Positions 17,146 to 28,299 of a DNA stretch of 64,000 nt are shown piece by piece. Source of the DNA: Asticcacaulis sp. ZE23SCel15 (lineage in GTDB: Bacteria; Pseudomonadota; Alphaproteobacteria; Caulobacterales; Caulobacteraceae); the NCBI RefSeq assembly GCF_030505395.1, contig NZ_CP130044.1:1535001-1599000 (forward strand), given 5' to 3'. How positions within the stretch are numbered: position 1 is the first letter of the stretch; every line of letters starts with the position of its first letter. The notes under the pieces are model-generated. The model made no database searches and had not been told where the DNA came from. It saw nothing but the letters and a program-made list of their open reading frames with translations. A program made the translations under genes and the position numbers.

Positions 17146-18780
17146 ATGACCGAAGCTTCACGTCGCGCGATTTTTAAATCCCTTCTGGCCGGTGCGGCCG
17201 CGGTGCCTTTGGCGGGGCAGGCCCAGGCGGTTGCCGCTCAAGCGTCGGCAAGTTGTGTCAACGCTCCCGAAACGCCAAACTGGGGACGCGGCATCGAAGG
17301 GCAGCGCAAGGCCGATCTGGGGGATGGGACTTATCTCAACCCGATCGTGGCGGGCGATCACCCCGATCCGACGATCTTAAAAGACGGCGACGACTATTAC
17401 ATGACGTTTTCGTCGTTCTATTCCTACCCCGGTCTGATCATCTGGCACTCGACCGATCTGGTCAACTGGACACCGATAGGGCCGACCCTGTTTAAGCCGC
17501 TCGGCACCATCTGGGCGGTAGATCTGTGTAAGCACAATGGCCGCTATTTCATCTATATTCCGGCGGCACCCGATGGCGGGGAATGGTCGATCTATGCCAT
17601 CTGGGCCGACGATATCAAAGGGCCGTGGAGCGAGCCGGTCGATCTGAAAATCCGCGGCTGCATCGACCCCGGCCATATCGTCGGTGAGGATGGCAAACGC
17701 TATCTGTTCGTCAATGGCATCCGCAAGATCCGCCTGACCGATGATGGGCTGGCGACCGACGGTGCGCTTGAGGCTGCCTACCAGCCGTGGATGTATCCGG
17801 ACGACTGGATCACCGAAAACTTCGCCCCCGAAGGGCCGAAACTGCTGCGGCACGGTGAGTATTTTTATCTGGTGACGGCGGTTGGTGGCACAGCAGGCCC
17901 CGTCACCGGCCACATGGTTATCGCTGCCCGCTCAAAGTCGATCCACGGCCCGTGGGAGCATCATCCGCACAATCCACTGGTGCGCACCTTGAAGACTGAG
18001 GAGCCATGGTGGTCGAAGGGCCACGCGACCATAGTTGAGGGGCCATCCGGCGATTGGTGGCTGGTCTATCACGGCTATGAAAACGGCTTCCGTACCCTGG
18101 GCCGCCAGACCCTGCTGGAGCCGATGGAATGGACATCTGACGGCTGGTTTAAAGCGCTGGGCGGTGACCTGTCAAAGCCCTTGCCCAAGCCCAAAGGTGG
18201 GAAACTGAGTAAGGCCGGTTTTGCCCTGTCCGACGATTTCAGTCGCGACCGTTTCGGCGTGCAGTGGGCGTTTCATGACCCCAAGCCCGATGAGATGACG
18301 CGGGTTAAACGCGACCATAAGTCCCTGCGTCTGACCGGGCGCGGTACGTCGCCCGCCAATTCCTCGCCGCTCACCTGTGGGGTGGGTGACCGGGGCTATG
18401 TGGCCGAAGTGACGCTGGAACTGGACGGCGCGGCCGAGGCCGGAATCCTTCTGTTCTATAATCATAAGGCCTTTGTCGGAGTTGGCTTTGATGGCACACA
18501 GACCCGCACCTGGCAATATGCCGAAGACCAGCCCTGGAACCGTCAGCCGGTAACCTCAAAAACCGTGCGGGTGCGCCTGACCAATGATGAAAACGTCGTC
18601 ACCTATTATCACTCGGTTGATGGCGGCAAAACCTGGGTGCGCCACCCGACCCGCATGGAAGTGGCGGGCCTGAACCACAATGTCTTCGGTGGATTTTTGG
18701 GGCTTAAGCTGGGCATCTACTGCACCGGCGATGGCGCTGTGACCCTGCGGAATTTCGGCTATCGCGCCATAAATGGGTAA
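17146..18780 (+). CDS. Exported GH43 enzyme with C-terminal beta-sandwich, probable beta-xylosidase
   Basis: The 544-residue protein starts MTEASRRAIFKSLLAG, a Tat-type signal (SRRAIFK) ending near AQAVAA. The GH43 propeller covers about residues 60-350: Asp in DHPDPTIL, Asp in GCIDPGHIVG, Glu in FAPEGPKLL. About residues 365-544 form the concanavalin-like domain found after GH43 xylosidases (DDFSRDRFGVQWAFH). The ATG at 17146 is preferred to an upstream in-frame start at 17023 that would overlap the divergent GH39 gene and lack a signal. The shared operator at 17082 suggests control together with GH39. Confidence 0.88.
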   Translation: MTEASRRAIFKSLLAGAAAVPLAGQAQAVAAQASASCVNAPETPNWGRGIEGQRKADLGDGTYLNPIVAGDHPDPTILKDGDDYYMTFSSFYSYPGLIIWHSTDLVNWTPIGPTLFKPLGTIWAVDLCKHNGRYFIYIPAAPDGGEWSIYAIWADDIKGPWSEPVDLKIRGCIDPGHIVGEDGKRYLFVNGIRKIRLTDDGLATDGALEAAYQPWMYPDDWITENFAPEGPKLLRHGEYFYLVTAVGGTAGPVTGHMVIAARSKSIHGPWEHHPHNPLVRTLKTEEPWWSKGHATIVEGPSGDWWLVYHGYENGFRTLGRQTLLEPMEWTSDGWFKALGGDLSKPLPKPKGGKLSKAGFALSDDFSRDRFGVQWAFHDPKPDEMTRVKRDHKSLRLTGRGTSPANSSPLTCGVGDRGYVAEVTLELDGAAEAGILLFYNHKAFVGVGFDGTQTRTWQYAEDQPWNRQPVTSKTVRVRLTNDENVVTYYHSVDGGKTWVRHPTRMEVAGLNHNVFGGFLGLKLGIYCTGDGAVTLRNFGYRAING

Positions 18781-18822
18781 CGGCGTTCCTCCGGTTAATG
18801 GCCCGTTAAGGCAGATCGAATA

Positions 18823-18841
18823 ACCTTATAATTCATAAGGT
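18823..18841. other. Small inverted repeat before 18864 gene
   Basis: Perfect 7-base arms ACCTTAT and ATAAGGT around a 5-base centre, 22 bases before the next start, in AT-rich DNA. It could be an operator or lie within a promoter; nothing more can be said. Confidence 0.35.
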
Positions 18842-18863
18842 AATTATATACTTTCGGGCGGGC

Positions 18864-19196
18864 ATGGCAGGGTATTTTACATCCACATCGGAAGTGATTG
18901 ATTTCCGCTGGGTCGGGGCCGCGTTTGCGCTGTTCCTGCTGATGGGGCTGATGGTCTATGCGTCGCCGCGTCCTGGCGGCAGTGTCGCGGTCATCGCCTC
19001 ACCGTTTGCCAAAAACCTGACCTCTGCCGCTATAGTGGTGCGCGCTGGCGGGGCGTTTGAAGACAGTGCCCTGCGCGGACAGATCATCGTCGCGCGCTCC
19101 GATAATCCTCGTTTCATCAGCGCCCTGTACGCCAGTGGCGCGCTTTTCGTATTCAATCCGCGCCTGCTGGCCGGATGCCGCCCCCCAAAGGACTAA
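18864..19196 (+). CDS. Hypothetical membrane-anchored small protein
   Basis: A 110-residue protein with one N-terminal membrane helix (about residues 16-33) and a small globular part containing [11 protein letters not shown] and [20 protein letters not shown] recall similar unnamed alphaproteobacterial proteins of this size but no function. It ends five bases before the chemoreceptor start, so the two are probably co-transcribed, which might suggest a sensory or envelope role. Confidence 0.6.
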   Translation: MAGYFTSTSEVIDFRWVGAAFALFLLMGLMVYASPRPGGSVAVIASPFAKNLTSAAIVVRAGGAFEDSALRGQIIVARSDNPRFISALYASGALFVFNPRLLAGCRPPKD

Positions 19197-19201
19197 CGAC
19201 T

Positions 19202-20665
19202 ATGGATGCACTGATTGGTCTTAGACAACGCTTCGGTATCGCGTTGATCGTCTTTCTCTGGGCAAACCTGCTGGTGTTGGGAGTGATGCCGCTGGTGTTC
19301 CGTACTGGCGTAGAGCTCATGGTGCCGCTGGGGGCCGGGGCGGTAATTTGTGCGCTGTCGACTTTTGTGTGGATGAAGGACCGTATCGGCGCCACAACCC
19401 GCCTGATCACCTCTATGGCGCTGGCGGCGATGGTGTCGCTGATGGTTTATGTGTTCGACGGCCATGCGTTTCAGATCGACATGCATATGTATTTCTTCGC
19501 AGCCTTGGCGTTGATTGCCGGCTGGTGCGACTGGCGCGCCCTGATTGCCTATGCCGGGCTGGTGGCCGTGCATCACCTGTCGCTGAACTATATCATGCCG
19601 GCGGCCGTCTTTCCGGAAAGCCAGCCCGACCTGATCCGCGTCGTACTGCACGCCGTAGTCCTTGTGCTGCAAACCACGCTCCTGACCTGGCTGGTTAAGA
19701 CGCTGGAGCACAGTTTTGCCGAAGGCGACAAGGCCCTGATGGCCGCCCACGCGGCTGAGGCCGAAGCCCGCGCCCTGTCCGCGCGTCAGGCTGAACTCCA
19801 GGAAGACGAACTGCACCGCATCCGCGCGCGCGACCAGATGGCGGGGCAACTGATTGAGCGGGTGCAAAGCCTTACGACCGGCTTTAACCAGACCTCCCAT
19901 GAGATCGCTCAGGCCGCCCGCAGCCTGACCAGCGCCGTACACGAAACCACAGTGACCGCGCAAAGGGTAACCAACTCGGCCGAGGCCGCGTCGGGCAGCG
20001 TCCAGACCGCCGCTTCCGGGGCTGAAGAACTGTCGCACTCGATTCAGGAAATCAACGCTCAGGTCAGCCATTCAGCGGCGGTGGCAGTATCGGCGGCCGA
20101 AGAAGCGTCCAGCACGACCGAAAACATCGCCATCCTCAGTTCGGCGGCCGGCAAGATCGGTGATGTGATTGAGCTGATCCGCGCCATCGCTTCCCAGACC
20201 AACCTTCTGGCGCTCAATGCGACGATCGAGGCGGCGCGCGCCGGTGAAGCCGGTAAGGGCTTTGCCGTTGTGGCGACCGAGGTCAAGTCGCTGGCCAACC
20301 AGACCGCGCGCGCGACCGACGAAATCGCCACCAAGGTCAATGAAATCCAGTCCGCTACCGAAGTCACGGTGCAGTCGATTGAGCGCATTGTGGCCACGAT
20401 CGACATGATCCGCTCCTCCACGACTGCGATCGCCGGGGCGGTGGATCAGCAGGGCGCGGCTACTCAGGACATCGCCGCCAACACTGCGCGGGCGGCATCG
20501 GGCACCTCAGACGTTAGTGGCCAGATCACGACCGTGACGGCCGCAGCTCAGGAAACCGGCGTGGCGGCCGAACAACTGCGCGGACTATCGGACGCTCTGG
20601 CCGATCAGGCGGGCGCTTTGGAGAGCGAAATTGCCGCCTTTGTGGATCGCCTTAAAGCCGCGTAA
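19202..20665 (+). CDS. Methyl-accepting chemotaxis protein
   Basis: The 487-residue protein has about six hydrophobic segments in residues 1-180 rather than the usual periplasmic ligand domain, then a coiled-coil linker and the signalling domain. The hairpin tip shows the conserved [29 protein letters not shown]-type region (split here as [13 protein letters not shown] and [15 protein letters not shown]), which contacts CheA and CheW. The start at 19202 follows AGGACT at 19189. The multi-helix sensor implies detection in or near the membrane, for example of energy state; this is inference. Confidence 0.9.
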   Translation: MDALIGLRQRFGIALIVFLWANLLVLGVMPLVFRTGVELMVPLGAGAVICALSTFVWMKDRIGATTRLITSMALAAMVSLMVYVFDGHAFQIDMHMYFFAALALIAGWCDWRALIAYAGLVAVHHLSLNYIMPAAVFPESQPDLIRVVLHAVVLVLQTTLLTWLVKTLEHSFAEGDKALMAAHAAEAEARALSARQAELQEDELHRIRARDQMAGQLIERVQSLTTGFNQTSHEIAQAARSLTSAVHETTVTAQRVTNSAEAASGSVQTAASGAEELSHSIQEINAQVSHSAAVAVSAAEEASSTTENIAILSSAAGKIGDVIELIRAIASQTNLLALNATIEAARAGEAGKGFAVVATEVKSLANQTARATDEIATKVNEIQSATEVTVQSIERIVATIDMIRSSTTAIAGAVDQQGAATQDIAANTARAASGTSDVSGQITTVTAAAQETGVAAEQLRGLSDALADQAGALESEIAAFVDRLKAA

Positions 20666-20767
20666 TTTTGGGGGGCCGGCGAAGGCCGCCGCCACCACAT
20701 CTCATCGCTGCGCGATTTCGTGCGGTCCCCGGCATCTAGGCAGATATGAGATTAGGCGCCATTTCTT

Positions 20768-20826
20768 CTCCTCCCCTGTTTACGGGGGAGGTGGATCGGC
20801 GCTTTAGCGACGAGACGGAGGGGGCG
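20768..20826. repeat. Compound hairpin-rich intergenic repeat
   Basis: CTCCTCCCC and GGGGGAGG form one hairpin, followed by GGCGCTTTAGCGACGAGACGGAGGGGG. I recall this arrangement as a frequent intergenic repeat in Caulobacterales genomes. It lies between the chemoreceptor and prfC; the rest of the 222-base gap shows no gene. Confidence 0.5.
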
Positions 20827-20887
20827 TCTATGCCTCAATTCAAGTACGACTTTGACATTTTGCCCGCAAAGCCTTATCGCCACGGGC

Positions 20888-22492
<1,605 letters not shown>

Positions 22493-22499
22493 AAAATCT

Positions 22500-22529
22500 C
22501 ATCTTCATAGACAGTCGTCTATGAAGATG
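22500..22529 (-). terminator. Rho-independent terminator of the aminotransferase gene
   Basis: Perfect 13-base arms (CATCTTCATAGAC and its complement) with a 4-base loop; on the minus strand the hairpin is followed by a run of six T. The stop codon of the 22519-23634 gene lies inside the hairpin arm. Confidence 0.8.
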
Positions 22530-23634
22530 GGTTTACCGCTTCGACGGCTGCGATAAAGGCCTTCATATCCGCTGGTGTGCCGACCGTGATGCGGCTCTGG
22601 GTTGGCCATACCGGCCAGTTGCGGCCGATGGCGACGCCTTTAGCCAATATTGCCTGCTGCACCGGCTTGGCGGGGGTGCGCCAGTCGACCATAAAGCAGT
22701 TACACAGGCCTTTGGTGGATTTATATCCCAGCGCGTTCAGACGGGCGATGGTCCAGTCGCGGGTGATGGTGATCTCCTCGACCCGTTTGGTGATCTCCCC
22801 GTAGTTTTTCAGCGAGGCGGTGGCCGCCGCAATCGCGGGCACCGGCAGCATGTAAGGCGAGGGGCTACCCCAATCCATCAGCGGCTTGATCAGGTCGGGG
22901 CGGGCCAGAGTATAGCCCATGCGCATCCCGGCCATGCCATAGACCTTTGAGAAGGTCCGCAGGATCACGACATTGGGATGTTTCGCCAAAAGCGCCGTCG
23001 ATTTCTGCGTCGGCGTATAGTCGATATAGGCCTCATCGATCAGCAATATAGCATCGGATTTGATATTAGCCGCCAGCCATTCGATGTCGGCCAGCGGCGT
23101 CAGGGTGCCGACCGGATTATTCGGGTTGCAGATATAGTAAAGTCCGGCATCTGGATCGGCGGCCAGCATGGCCTTGACATCGTGGGCCAGATCAGACGGA
23201 CGCACCGGAACGTGGGTGACCTTATATCCGGCATCGGCAGCAATACCTGCGGCCATTTCAAAGACAGGAGCGGCGACGACCAGCCCGCGTGTGGCTGAGC
23301 TATAGGCGCGCACAAGGCGGTACAACGGGTCGGACGATCCGGGCCAGGGCACAACCATGTCCGGTGCCACGCCGTCAATGGCGGCGATGGTTGTGATCAG
23401 GTCTTCGCGCTCTGTCCCCGGCGCATAGCGGTTGGATTTCGATAGGGCTGCGGTGGCGGCAGTCACGGCCTGAGCTATCGGGCCTTCGGGATGTTCATTG
23501 GCGTCGATGCGGACATCGGCCCTGACGGTCACCGGTTGAGCCAGAGCCGGTCTGACAAACTGTGCGGCGCTGGCACCCAAAGCCAGAATGGTCGCGACCG
23601 CCCGCCGCGAAGGTCCGTGAATATCGTCTGCCAT
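22519..23634 (-). CDS. Tat-exported PLP aminotransferase, histidinol-phosphate aminotransferase-like
   Basis: The 371-residue protein begins MADDIHGPSRRAVATILALG, a twin-arginine signal with cleavage near PALAQ, followed by a complete fold-type I aminotransferase: DANEHPEGP, NPNNPVGT, IDEAYIDYT, and the PLP lysine in TFSKVYGMAGMRMGY. The sequence is closest in pattern to HisC. The start at 23634 is fixed by GGAGG just upstream. Aminotransferases are usually cytosolic, so a Tat signal (which allows export of folded, cofactor-loaded enzymes) implies a periplasmic amino acid reaction. Substrate unknown. It is followed by its own terminator. Confidence 0.82.
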   Translation of the reverse strand: MADDIHGPSRRAVATILALGASAAQFVRPALAQPVTVRADVRIDANEHPEGPIAQAVTAATAALSKSNRYAPGTEREDLITTIAAIDGVAPDMVVPWPGSSDPLYRLVRAYSSATRGLVVAAPVFEMAAGIAADAGYKVTHVPVRPSDLAHDVKAMLAADPDAGLYYICNPNNPVGTLTPLADIEWLAANIKSDAILLIDEAYIDYTPTQKSTALLAKHPNVVILRTFSKVYGMAGMRMGYTLARPDLIKPLMDWGSPSPYMLPVPAIAAATASLKNYGEITKRVEEITITRDWTIARLNALGYKSTKGLCNCFMVDWRTPAKPVQQAILAKGVAIGRNWPVWPTQSRITVGTPADMKAFIAAVEAVNPSS

Positions 23635-23700
23635 GCCCACCTCCGTTGAATTCCTGAAGGTAAGCATAGGCGCATTTGAAACCTTTATTCAAATGCGAAA

Positions 23701-23728
23701 ATGCCCGCCACGGCGTCGCGGCGGGCAT
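23701..23728 (-). terminator. Terminator after dapD
   Basis: Arms ATGCCCGCC and GGCGGGCAT around a 10-base loop, followed on the minus strand by TTTTCG, 22 bases after the dapD stop. Confidence 0.65.
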
Positions 23729-23750
23729 AATTTATGCGAATAGGTAAAGA

Positions 23751-24599
23751 TTAGTCGCGTAACAGCTCGTTGATGCCGGTCTTGGAGCGGGTCTGAGCAT
23801 CGACCGTCTTGACGATGACGGCACAGTACAGCGACGGGCCACCCTTGGGGTCAGGCAGAGTGCCGGGCACAACGACCGAATAGGCAGGCACGCGGCCACG
23901 GTGAATTTCTCCGGTCTCACGGTTGACGATCTTGGTTGAACCCGACAGGTAAACGCCCATGGCCAGCACCGAGCCCTGCTCGACGATGACGCCTTCGGCC
24001 ACTTCGGAGCGCGCGCCGATGAAGCAGTCGTCTTCGATAATGGTCGGGGTGGCTTGCAGAGGCTCTAAGACCCCGCCAATGCCAACGCCGCCCGACAGGT
24101 GCACATTCTTGCCGATCTGGGCGCAGGAACCGACCGTTGACCAGCCATCAACCATAGAACCTTCGCCGACATAGGCGCCGATGTTCACAAACGACGGCAT
24201 CAGGACGACGTTCTTGGAAATAAACGCACCGTGGCGGACAATGGCGCCTGGCACGGCGCGGAAACCGGCGTCGATAAAGTCGTCGGCCTTCCACTTGGCG
24301 AACTTATTGGGCACCTTATCCCAGAACGGGCCGATCGGCGCCTGCTCAAACAGGCCACGGCCCGTGTGCATCAGGTGATTGGCGCTGAGGCGGAATGACA
24401 AAAGGACGGCTTTCTTCAGCCATTCGTGGGTGACCCAAACGCCGTCGATCTTTTCGGCCACGCGGAAACGGCCATTGTCGAGCAGGCCGAGCGCCTTTTC
24501 GACCGCTTCACGATAGGGGCCGTGATAGGCGGGTGTCAGCGTATCGCGTACCGCCCAGGCGGCTTCGATATCGTCGTGAAAGGCGGCAAGATCAGACAT
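23751..24599 (-). CDS. dapD: 2,3,4,5-tetrahydropyridine-2,6-dicarboxylate N-succinyltransferase
   Basis: A 282-residue hexapeptide-repeat acyltransferase with the DapD-specific segment [16 protein letters not shown] and left-handed beta-helix repeats ([23 protein letters not shown] region). It transfers succinyl from succinyl-CoA in the lysine/diaminopimelate pathway, needed for peptidoglycan. The ATG at 24599 ([10 protein letters not shown]) has an AGAGGA site upstream and fits the family start; the open frame before it is not coding-like. In related genomes dapD lies near argB; here three other genes intervene. Confidence 0.93.
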   Translation of the reverse strand: MSDLAAFHDDIEAAWAVRDTLTPAYHGPYREAVEKALGLLDNGRFRVAEKIDGVWVTHEWLKKAVLLSFRLSANHLMHTGRGLFEQAPIGPFWDKVPNKFAKWKADDFIDAGFRAVPGAIVRHGAFISKNVVLMPSFVNIGAYVGEGSMVDGWSTVGSCAQIGKNVHLSGGVGIGGVLEPLQATPTIIEDDCFIGARSEVAEGVIVEQGSVLAMGVYLSGSTKIVNRETGEIHRGRVPAYSVVVPGTLPDPKGGPSLYCAVIVKTVDAQTRSKTGINELLRD

Positions 24600-24699
24600 G
24601 GCGGTTCCTCTCGTCTCAAAAACAGAATGAGAGGGCTTAAGGCCAAATGCGTGAATGTCAACCAAGCGTATGCTCGGTAGACCGGTTTTAAACTCGGGT

Positions 24700-25203
24700 T
24701 TAACGGTTTTTGAGAATCTGGCGTGCATGGGCGCTGATGAACATCAATTTGTCATCGAACTGAGCGGGTTTATATCGCCGAGAGACTAGTCGTGTAAGCA
24801 AAAGGGCAACAAGGGCTTCTACATCCTCGTCCTTCCCGGTGCCCTTCCCGATGGCGTCGTAAAAATTCTCCACAAAGGGGTGGCAGATTTCGTTATAAAT
24901 CTTGCTCATGTGGTAGTCACGCGGGTCGTAATATTCCTTAATCATGGCGAACAGGCCCTCTATTTCATCCCAGCCTTCGGGCAAGATCGAGAATATCTTA
25001 CAGTTAACACCGTCAATAATGTCGCTTTTGAAAGTGGCCCAACCTTGGGTGACACATTCTGACCAAAGGGCATCATTCGCACTTCCCGAAGACGTAAGGA
25101 TAGAGCCACTCCCACTTTGTAAAATAGCTGCGAATGTGGAAAGATCGCCCGGGCTGCATTGGTTGGCAAGCGTTAGAAGCTTTTTAAGAACACTATTTTC
25201 CAT
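24700..25203 (-). CDS. Hypothetical protein
   Basis: A 167-residue soluble protein with no signal peptide. The ribosome-binding site GGGGAGGAAG precedes the ATG. Visible features are a Ser/Gly-rich stretch ([17 protein letters not shown]) and an acidic, aromatic middle ([20 protein letters not shown]). Base composition is less GC-rich than the neighbours, which hints at acquisition. No family is recognised. It lies between dapD and a DUF2145 gene and may be an insertion into the older housekeeping run. Confidence 0.6.
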   Translation of the reverse strand: MENSVLKKLLTLANQCSPGDLSTFAAILQSGSGSILTSSGSANDALWSECVTQGWATFKSDIIDGVNCKIFSILPEGWDEIEGLFAMIKEYYDPRDYHMSKIYNEICHPFVENFYDAIGKGTGKDEDVEALVALLLTRLVSRRYKPAQFDDKLMFISAHARQILKNR

Positions 25204-25272
25204 GGCACTTCCTCCCCGGATCTACAGCCATGGGTTATGAGGTAATATAATTTAGAGAAAATTATCGCGACT

Positions 25273-26082
25273 TCATTTTGTCCGCTTTATCACATAGGTT
25301 TCCTGCATCAGCCCCTGATCCTGCATGAAGGTTGCCATGCTTTCATAGGTGGCGGTGCGGATCTGGCCTTTGTGGTCATCCATTGGCAGGCGCGAATCCA
25401 CAACCGGCGCGAACAGGCGCATGACGGCGTTGGTTTTCACTAAGGTCGGCTGATAATGGGCGCTCAGGTTGGCCTTGATCTGGGCGTAGTTATCGGTTTG
25501 CCAGGCCGCGGACGCGATCACGTCCAGCATGAATTCATTGCAGTTCTGGTATTTGGCATCATGGGGATTGGACACGGTCGAATAGCGCGGGATGTGCATC
25601 TTCGCATAGGTCGGGGACATGATGGTCGCGATCAGGCGCTGCTGCATTTCCGGACTTGGGATGATCACCGCCACATCATCGGCGGTCGAGCCGGAGATAA
25701 AGTCGAACGGGAAGTCCTGCTTCAAAAGGGATTGGTCCATGGGCAGGCTCTTGCCATCACCGTGATAAAGGTTGTGGACGGCATAGCCCTTAATGGTACG
25801 GCCATCCGCCGTTTGGGTGTCGCCGTAAATCCAGAACGCGCCGTGGGTATAGGAAATCCCGTCGGGCAGCTTATCGCGGGATCGACCGGCGCGGTAAACG
25901 ATGGCCAGACGCGCGTTTTTTGACGCCAAATCGCGCTCAATCTGTTTGGCAAAATCGGCAACTTCGACGGGGGTGAACCGGCCGGCGGTGCCTTGGGCGC
26001 TGAAACCGGAGTCGGCGGCCTGAACGGGGGCAGCGAGGGCCGCTGTCCCCATCAGCGCAAGGCAAAATGTAATCCGTTTCAT
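25273..26082 (-). CDS. DUF2145 family exported protein
   Basis: The 269-residue protein has a clear signal peptide (MKRITFCLALMGTAALAAPVQAA). The mature part shows RLAIVYRAGRSRDKLPDG, a YTHGAFWIYG segment, and NCNEFMLD; the Cys and His arrangement recalls papain-like or NlpC-type enzymes, although DUF2145 has no established activity that I know. Its ATG overlaps the stop of the upstream gene at 26079, so translation is coupled. The location is probably periplasmic. Confidence 0.75.
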   Translation of the reverse strand: MKRITFCLALMGTAALAAPVQAADSGFSAQGTAGRFTPVEVADFAKQIERDLASKNARLAIVYRAGRSRDKLPDGISYTHGAFWIYGDTQTADGRTIKGYAVHNLYHGDGKSLPMDQSLLKQDFPFDFISGSTADDVAVIIPSPEMQQRLIATIMSPTYAKMHIPRYSTVSNPHDAKYQNCNEFMLDVIASAAWQTDNYAQIKANLSAHYQPTLVKTNAVMRLFAPVVDSRLPMDDHKGQIRTATYESMATFMQDQGLMQETYVIKRTK

Positions 26083-26429
26083 TGCGGTTTTGCCTTTTGG
26101 GTGGCTTGCGCATCATAGGGCACGACCGGGGCCGGTTGGGCCACAACAGTTTCATCAGACACCTCAAGCGGGGTGTTGGCGGCGGTCCAGACCGCTTCGC
26201 CGGAGTCCTGCATTATCTCGCCGGTGCTCTGGGCAGCAGAGCCCACGCCCATGACCGGGATGGCGGCGACACCGGCCACGACCTGAACGCCGGACGCGGC
26301 CAGTTTAGCGGTGGCGATAACGGACTCACCGGCAGCTTTTGAGGTGTTATCGACGCTATCGGCAGCCTGCGCCTGACTGGTCAGAAGGGCGGCGCTAACA
26401 ATGATCGCGGGGGTAAGGGCTTTGAACAT
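26079..26429 (-). CDS. Small exported Ala/Val-rich protein, partner of the DUF2145 gene
   Basis: A 116-residue protein with a signal peptide ending SQAQAAD. The mature part has a weakly hydrophobic Val/Ala/Gly central region and a Pro-rich tail (VAQPAPVVPYDAQ). It overlaps the DUF2145 gene by four bases, so the two form an operon. Two TGAAC-N3-GTTCA dyads upstream at 26461 and 26501 suggest repression by a TetR-type regulator. The family is not recognised. Confidence 0.6.
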   Translation of the reverse strand: MFKALTPAIIVSAALLTSQAQAADSVDNTSKAAGESVIATAKLAASGVQVVAGVAAIPVMGVGSAAQSTGEIMQDSGEAVWTAANTPLEVSDETVVAQPAPVVPYDAQATQKAKPQ

Positions 26430-26460
26430 AATGATCTCCGTGCGATGTCATATCGCAATA

Positions 26461-26473
26461 TGAACATTGTTCA
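26461..26473. promoter_or_regulatory. Probable TetR-type operator, site 1
   Basis: Dyad TGAAC ATT GTTCA, 31 bases upstream of the start at 26429. A near-identical dyad lies exactly 40 bases further upstream, about four helical turns, placing both on one DNA face. Confidence 0.6.
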
Positions 26474-26500
26474 ATTCTTAAACGGAGTCAATCAATATTT

Positions 26501-26513
26501 TGAACATCGTTCA
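26501..26513. promoter_or_regulatory. Probable TetR-type operator, site 2
   Basis: Dyad TGAAC ATC GTTCA, extended by one base on each side to TTGAACATCGTTCAA. It is only five bases beyond the stop of the nucleotidase gene and points to the DUF2145 operon as the regulated unit. Confidence 0.6.
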
Positions 26514-26518
26514 ATACG

Positions 26519-27166
26519 TTAGGCTGTATGCAGGAAAATTTTCAGGGACGGGCTGCGATGGTGAACGAACGCATCGGCATTAGCCGCGGCATGGGGCCCG
26601 ACCAGAACCGTGGTCATGCCAAGCTCTGCGGCCGGTTTCAAATTCTTAGGACTGTCCTCAAAAAATACTGACTGCTCGGCCACCACGGCGTGCTTTTGCA
26701 TCATGCGGTGAAAGGTGGTCAGATTAGGCTTGGGGATCAGGTCGGCATGGCCGAGGTGAAACACATCTTCAAACAGATGCGTCATGCCGAGCTTGTCCAG
26801 AATGCGATAGGCGTGATGCTCATCGCCATTGGTGAAGACCAGCTTGCGGCCCTCAAGCCCCGCAATCGCCGCGTTCAACGCCTCATCCGGCAGCAGACCA
26901 TCCAGACTGACATCATGGACTTCGTTCAGAAACGCATAAGGATCGATCTGATGATGGGCCATCAGTCCGGCCAAGGTCGTGCCGTGCTCATAGAGGTATG
27001 ATTTCTGAAGCAGGTAAGCTTCGTCGCGCGACAGGTTAGTCTGGCGCATCACAAAGGTCGTCATCTTGCCTTCGACCAGCGCCATGACCTCGGCTTCCGG
27101 CGGATACAGCGTATTGTCGAGGTCGAACAGCCAGATATCGGCGTGCCCAACCGCGCTCAAACTCAT
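26519..27166 (-). CDS. Pyrimidine 5'-nucleotidase, HAD superfamily
   Basis: A 215-residue HAD hydrolase: motif I DLDNTLYP (nucleophile Asp), motif II VFTNGD, Lys in PKPNL, and motif [12 protein letters not shown]. The DNTLYPPE sequence is the hallmark of the SDT1-like pyrimidine 5'-nucleotidases that dephosphorylate UMP or CMP. The start overlaps the argB stop by four bases, so it is translated with argB; this pairing is recurrent in Alphaproteobacteria. Confidence 0.85.
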   Translation of the reverse strand: MSLSAVGHADIWLFDLDNTLYPPEAEVMALVEGKMTTFVMRQTNLSRDEAYLLQKSYLYEHGTTLAGLMAHHQIDPYAFLNEVHDVSLDGLLPDEALNAAIAGLEGRKLVFTNGDEHHAYRILDKLGMTHLFEDVFHLGHADLIPKPNLTTFHRMMQKHAVVAEQSVFFEDSPKNLKPAAELGMTTVLVGPHAAANADAFVHHRSPSLKIFLHTA

Positions 27167-28107
27167 TGGGGATCACGGGTGATCAGGGTGCCCGCACCAT
27201 GTTCGGTGAACAACTCCACCAGCATGGCATGGGGGCGGCGGCCATCGAGGATAACCACGGCCTCAACCCCGGCTTCGATCGCGCCGATGGCGGTCTCCAG
27301 CTTGGGGATCATGCCACCGACGGCGACACCGTCTTCGATCAGTTGGCGGGCCTCAGACACCGTCATCTGGCGGATCAGGTCTTTGTCACCATCCAGAACC
27401 CCGGCAATATCGGTCAGCAGCAACATGCGCTTGGCGTTGAGCTTACCGGCCACGGCACCGGCGACCGTGTCGGCATTGATGTTGTAGGTCAGGCCGTCTT
27501 CGGCCACCCCGATCGGGGCAATCACCGGCACATAGTCATGCTCAGGGTCATTAATCAGTGTGCGGAGTAGTTTATCGTCCACCACCTTGGGCTCACCGAC
27601 ATAGCCCAAATCAACGACCTGCTCGATCATCGAATCCGGGTCTTTTTTGACGCGGGTGGCTTTTTCGACCGTCAGCAGACCCGCATCCTTACCCGACAGG
27701 CCGACGCCGCGCACATCGGCTTCCCGGCCGGCGCGGGTGATCCAGTTGGCGATTTCCTTATTGACCGCACCCGACAGCACCATTTCGGCGATTTCCATGG
27801 TCGCATCATCGGTGACGCGCAGGCCATCAACGAAGGTCGACTTAACCCCCGCCCGATTGAGCATGGCCGAAATCTGCGGCCCGCCGCCGTGGACCACCAC
27901 CGGATGAATCCCCAGCAGTTTCAGCAGCACGATATCGCCCGCGAACAGCTTGGCCACCGCCTCATCGCCCATAGCGTGACCGCCGTACTTGATGGTCACG
28001 ATCTCACGGTCGTAGATCTGGATATAGGGCAGGGCTTCGGCCAGGGTTTTTGCCGTCGCCCAGCCTTTTTCTTCGAGTTCGGTGTCGGATTGGGTTTGCT
28101 TGATCAT
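27163..28107 (-). CDS. argB: Acetylglutamate kinase
   Basis: A 314-residue amino acid kinase: [23 protein letters not shown], and [17 protein letters not shown] are the ATP and acetylglutamate binding blocks of ArgB. It phosphorylates N-acetylglutamate in arginine synthesis in the cytosol. The length is slightly above the average owing to an N-terminal extension, as in arginine-inhibited forms. It is the first gene of a pair with the nucleotidase. In related genomes engB precedes it; here a GH43 gene on the other strand intervenes. Confidence 0.93.
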   Translation of the reverse strand: MIKQTQSDTELEEKGWATAKTLAEALPYIQIYDREIVTIKYGGHAMGDEAVAKLFAGDIVLLKLLGIHPVVVHGGGPQISAMLNRAGVKSTFVDGLRVTDDATMEIAEMVLSGAVNKEIANWITRAGREADVRGVGLSGKDAGLLTVEKATRVKKDPDSMIEQVVDLGYVGEPKVVDDKLLRTLINDPEHDYVPVIAPIGVAEDGLTYNINADTVAGAVAGKLNAKRMLLLTDIAGVLDGDKDLIRQMTVSEARQLIEDGVAVGGMIPKLETAIGAIEAGVEAVVILDGRRPHAMLVELFTEHGAGTLITRDPQ

Positions 28108-28299
28108 CAGACGTGTATGTGAGCCTTACCGGAAATTATCGCTGTAAACTGTGACAGCTACATCACGCGCCGCATACAATATATAGATGGGCATGTCATT
28201 ATATGATTGAGGTCGGTGGCGATTTATAGGGGCGCAAAGCGGCTTGACGAGCGTGGTTTAATAAGTCAGACAAATAAAAAACAAACATGGGAGTTCGTT

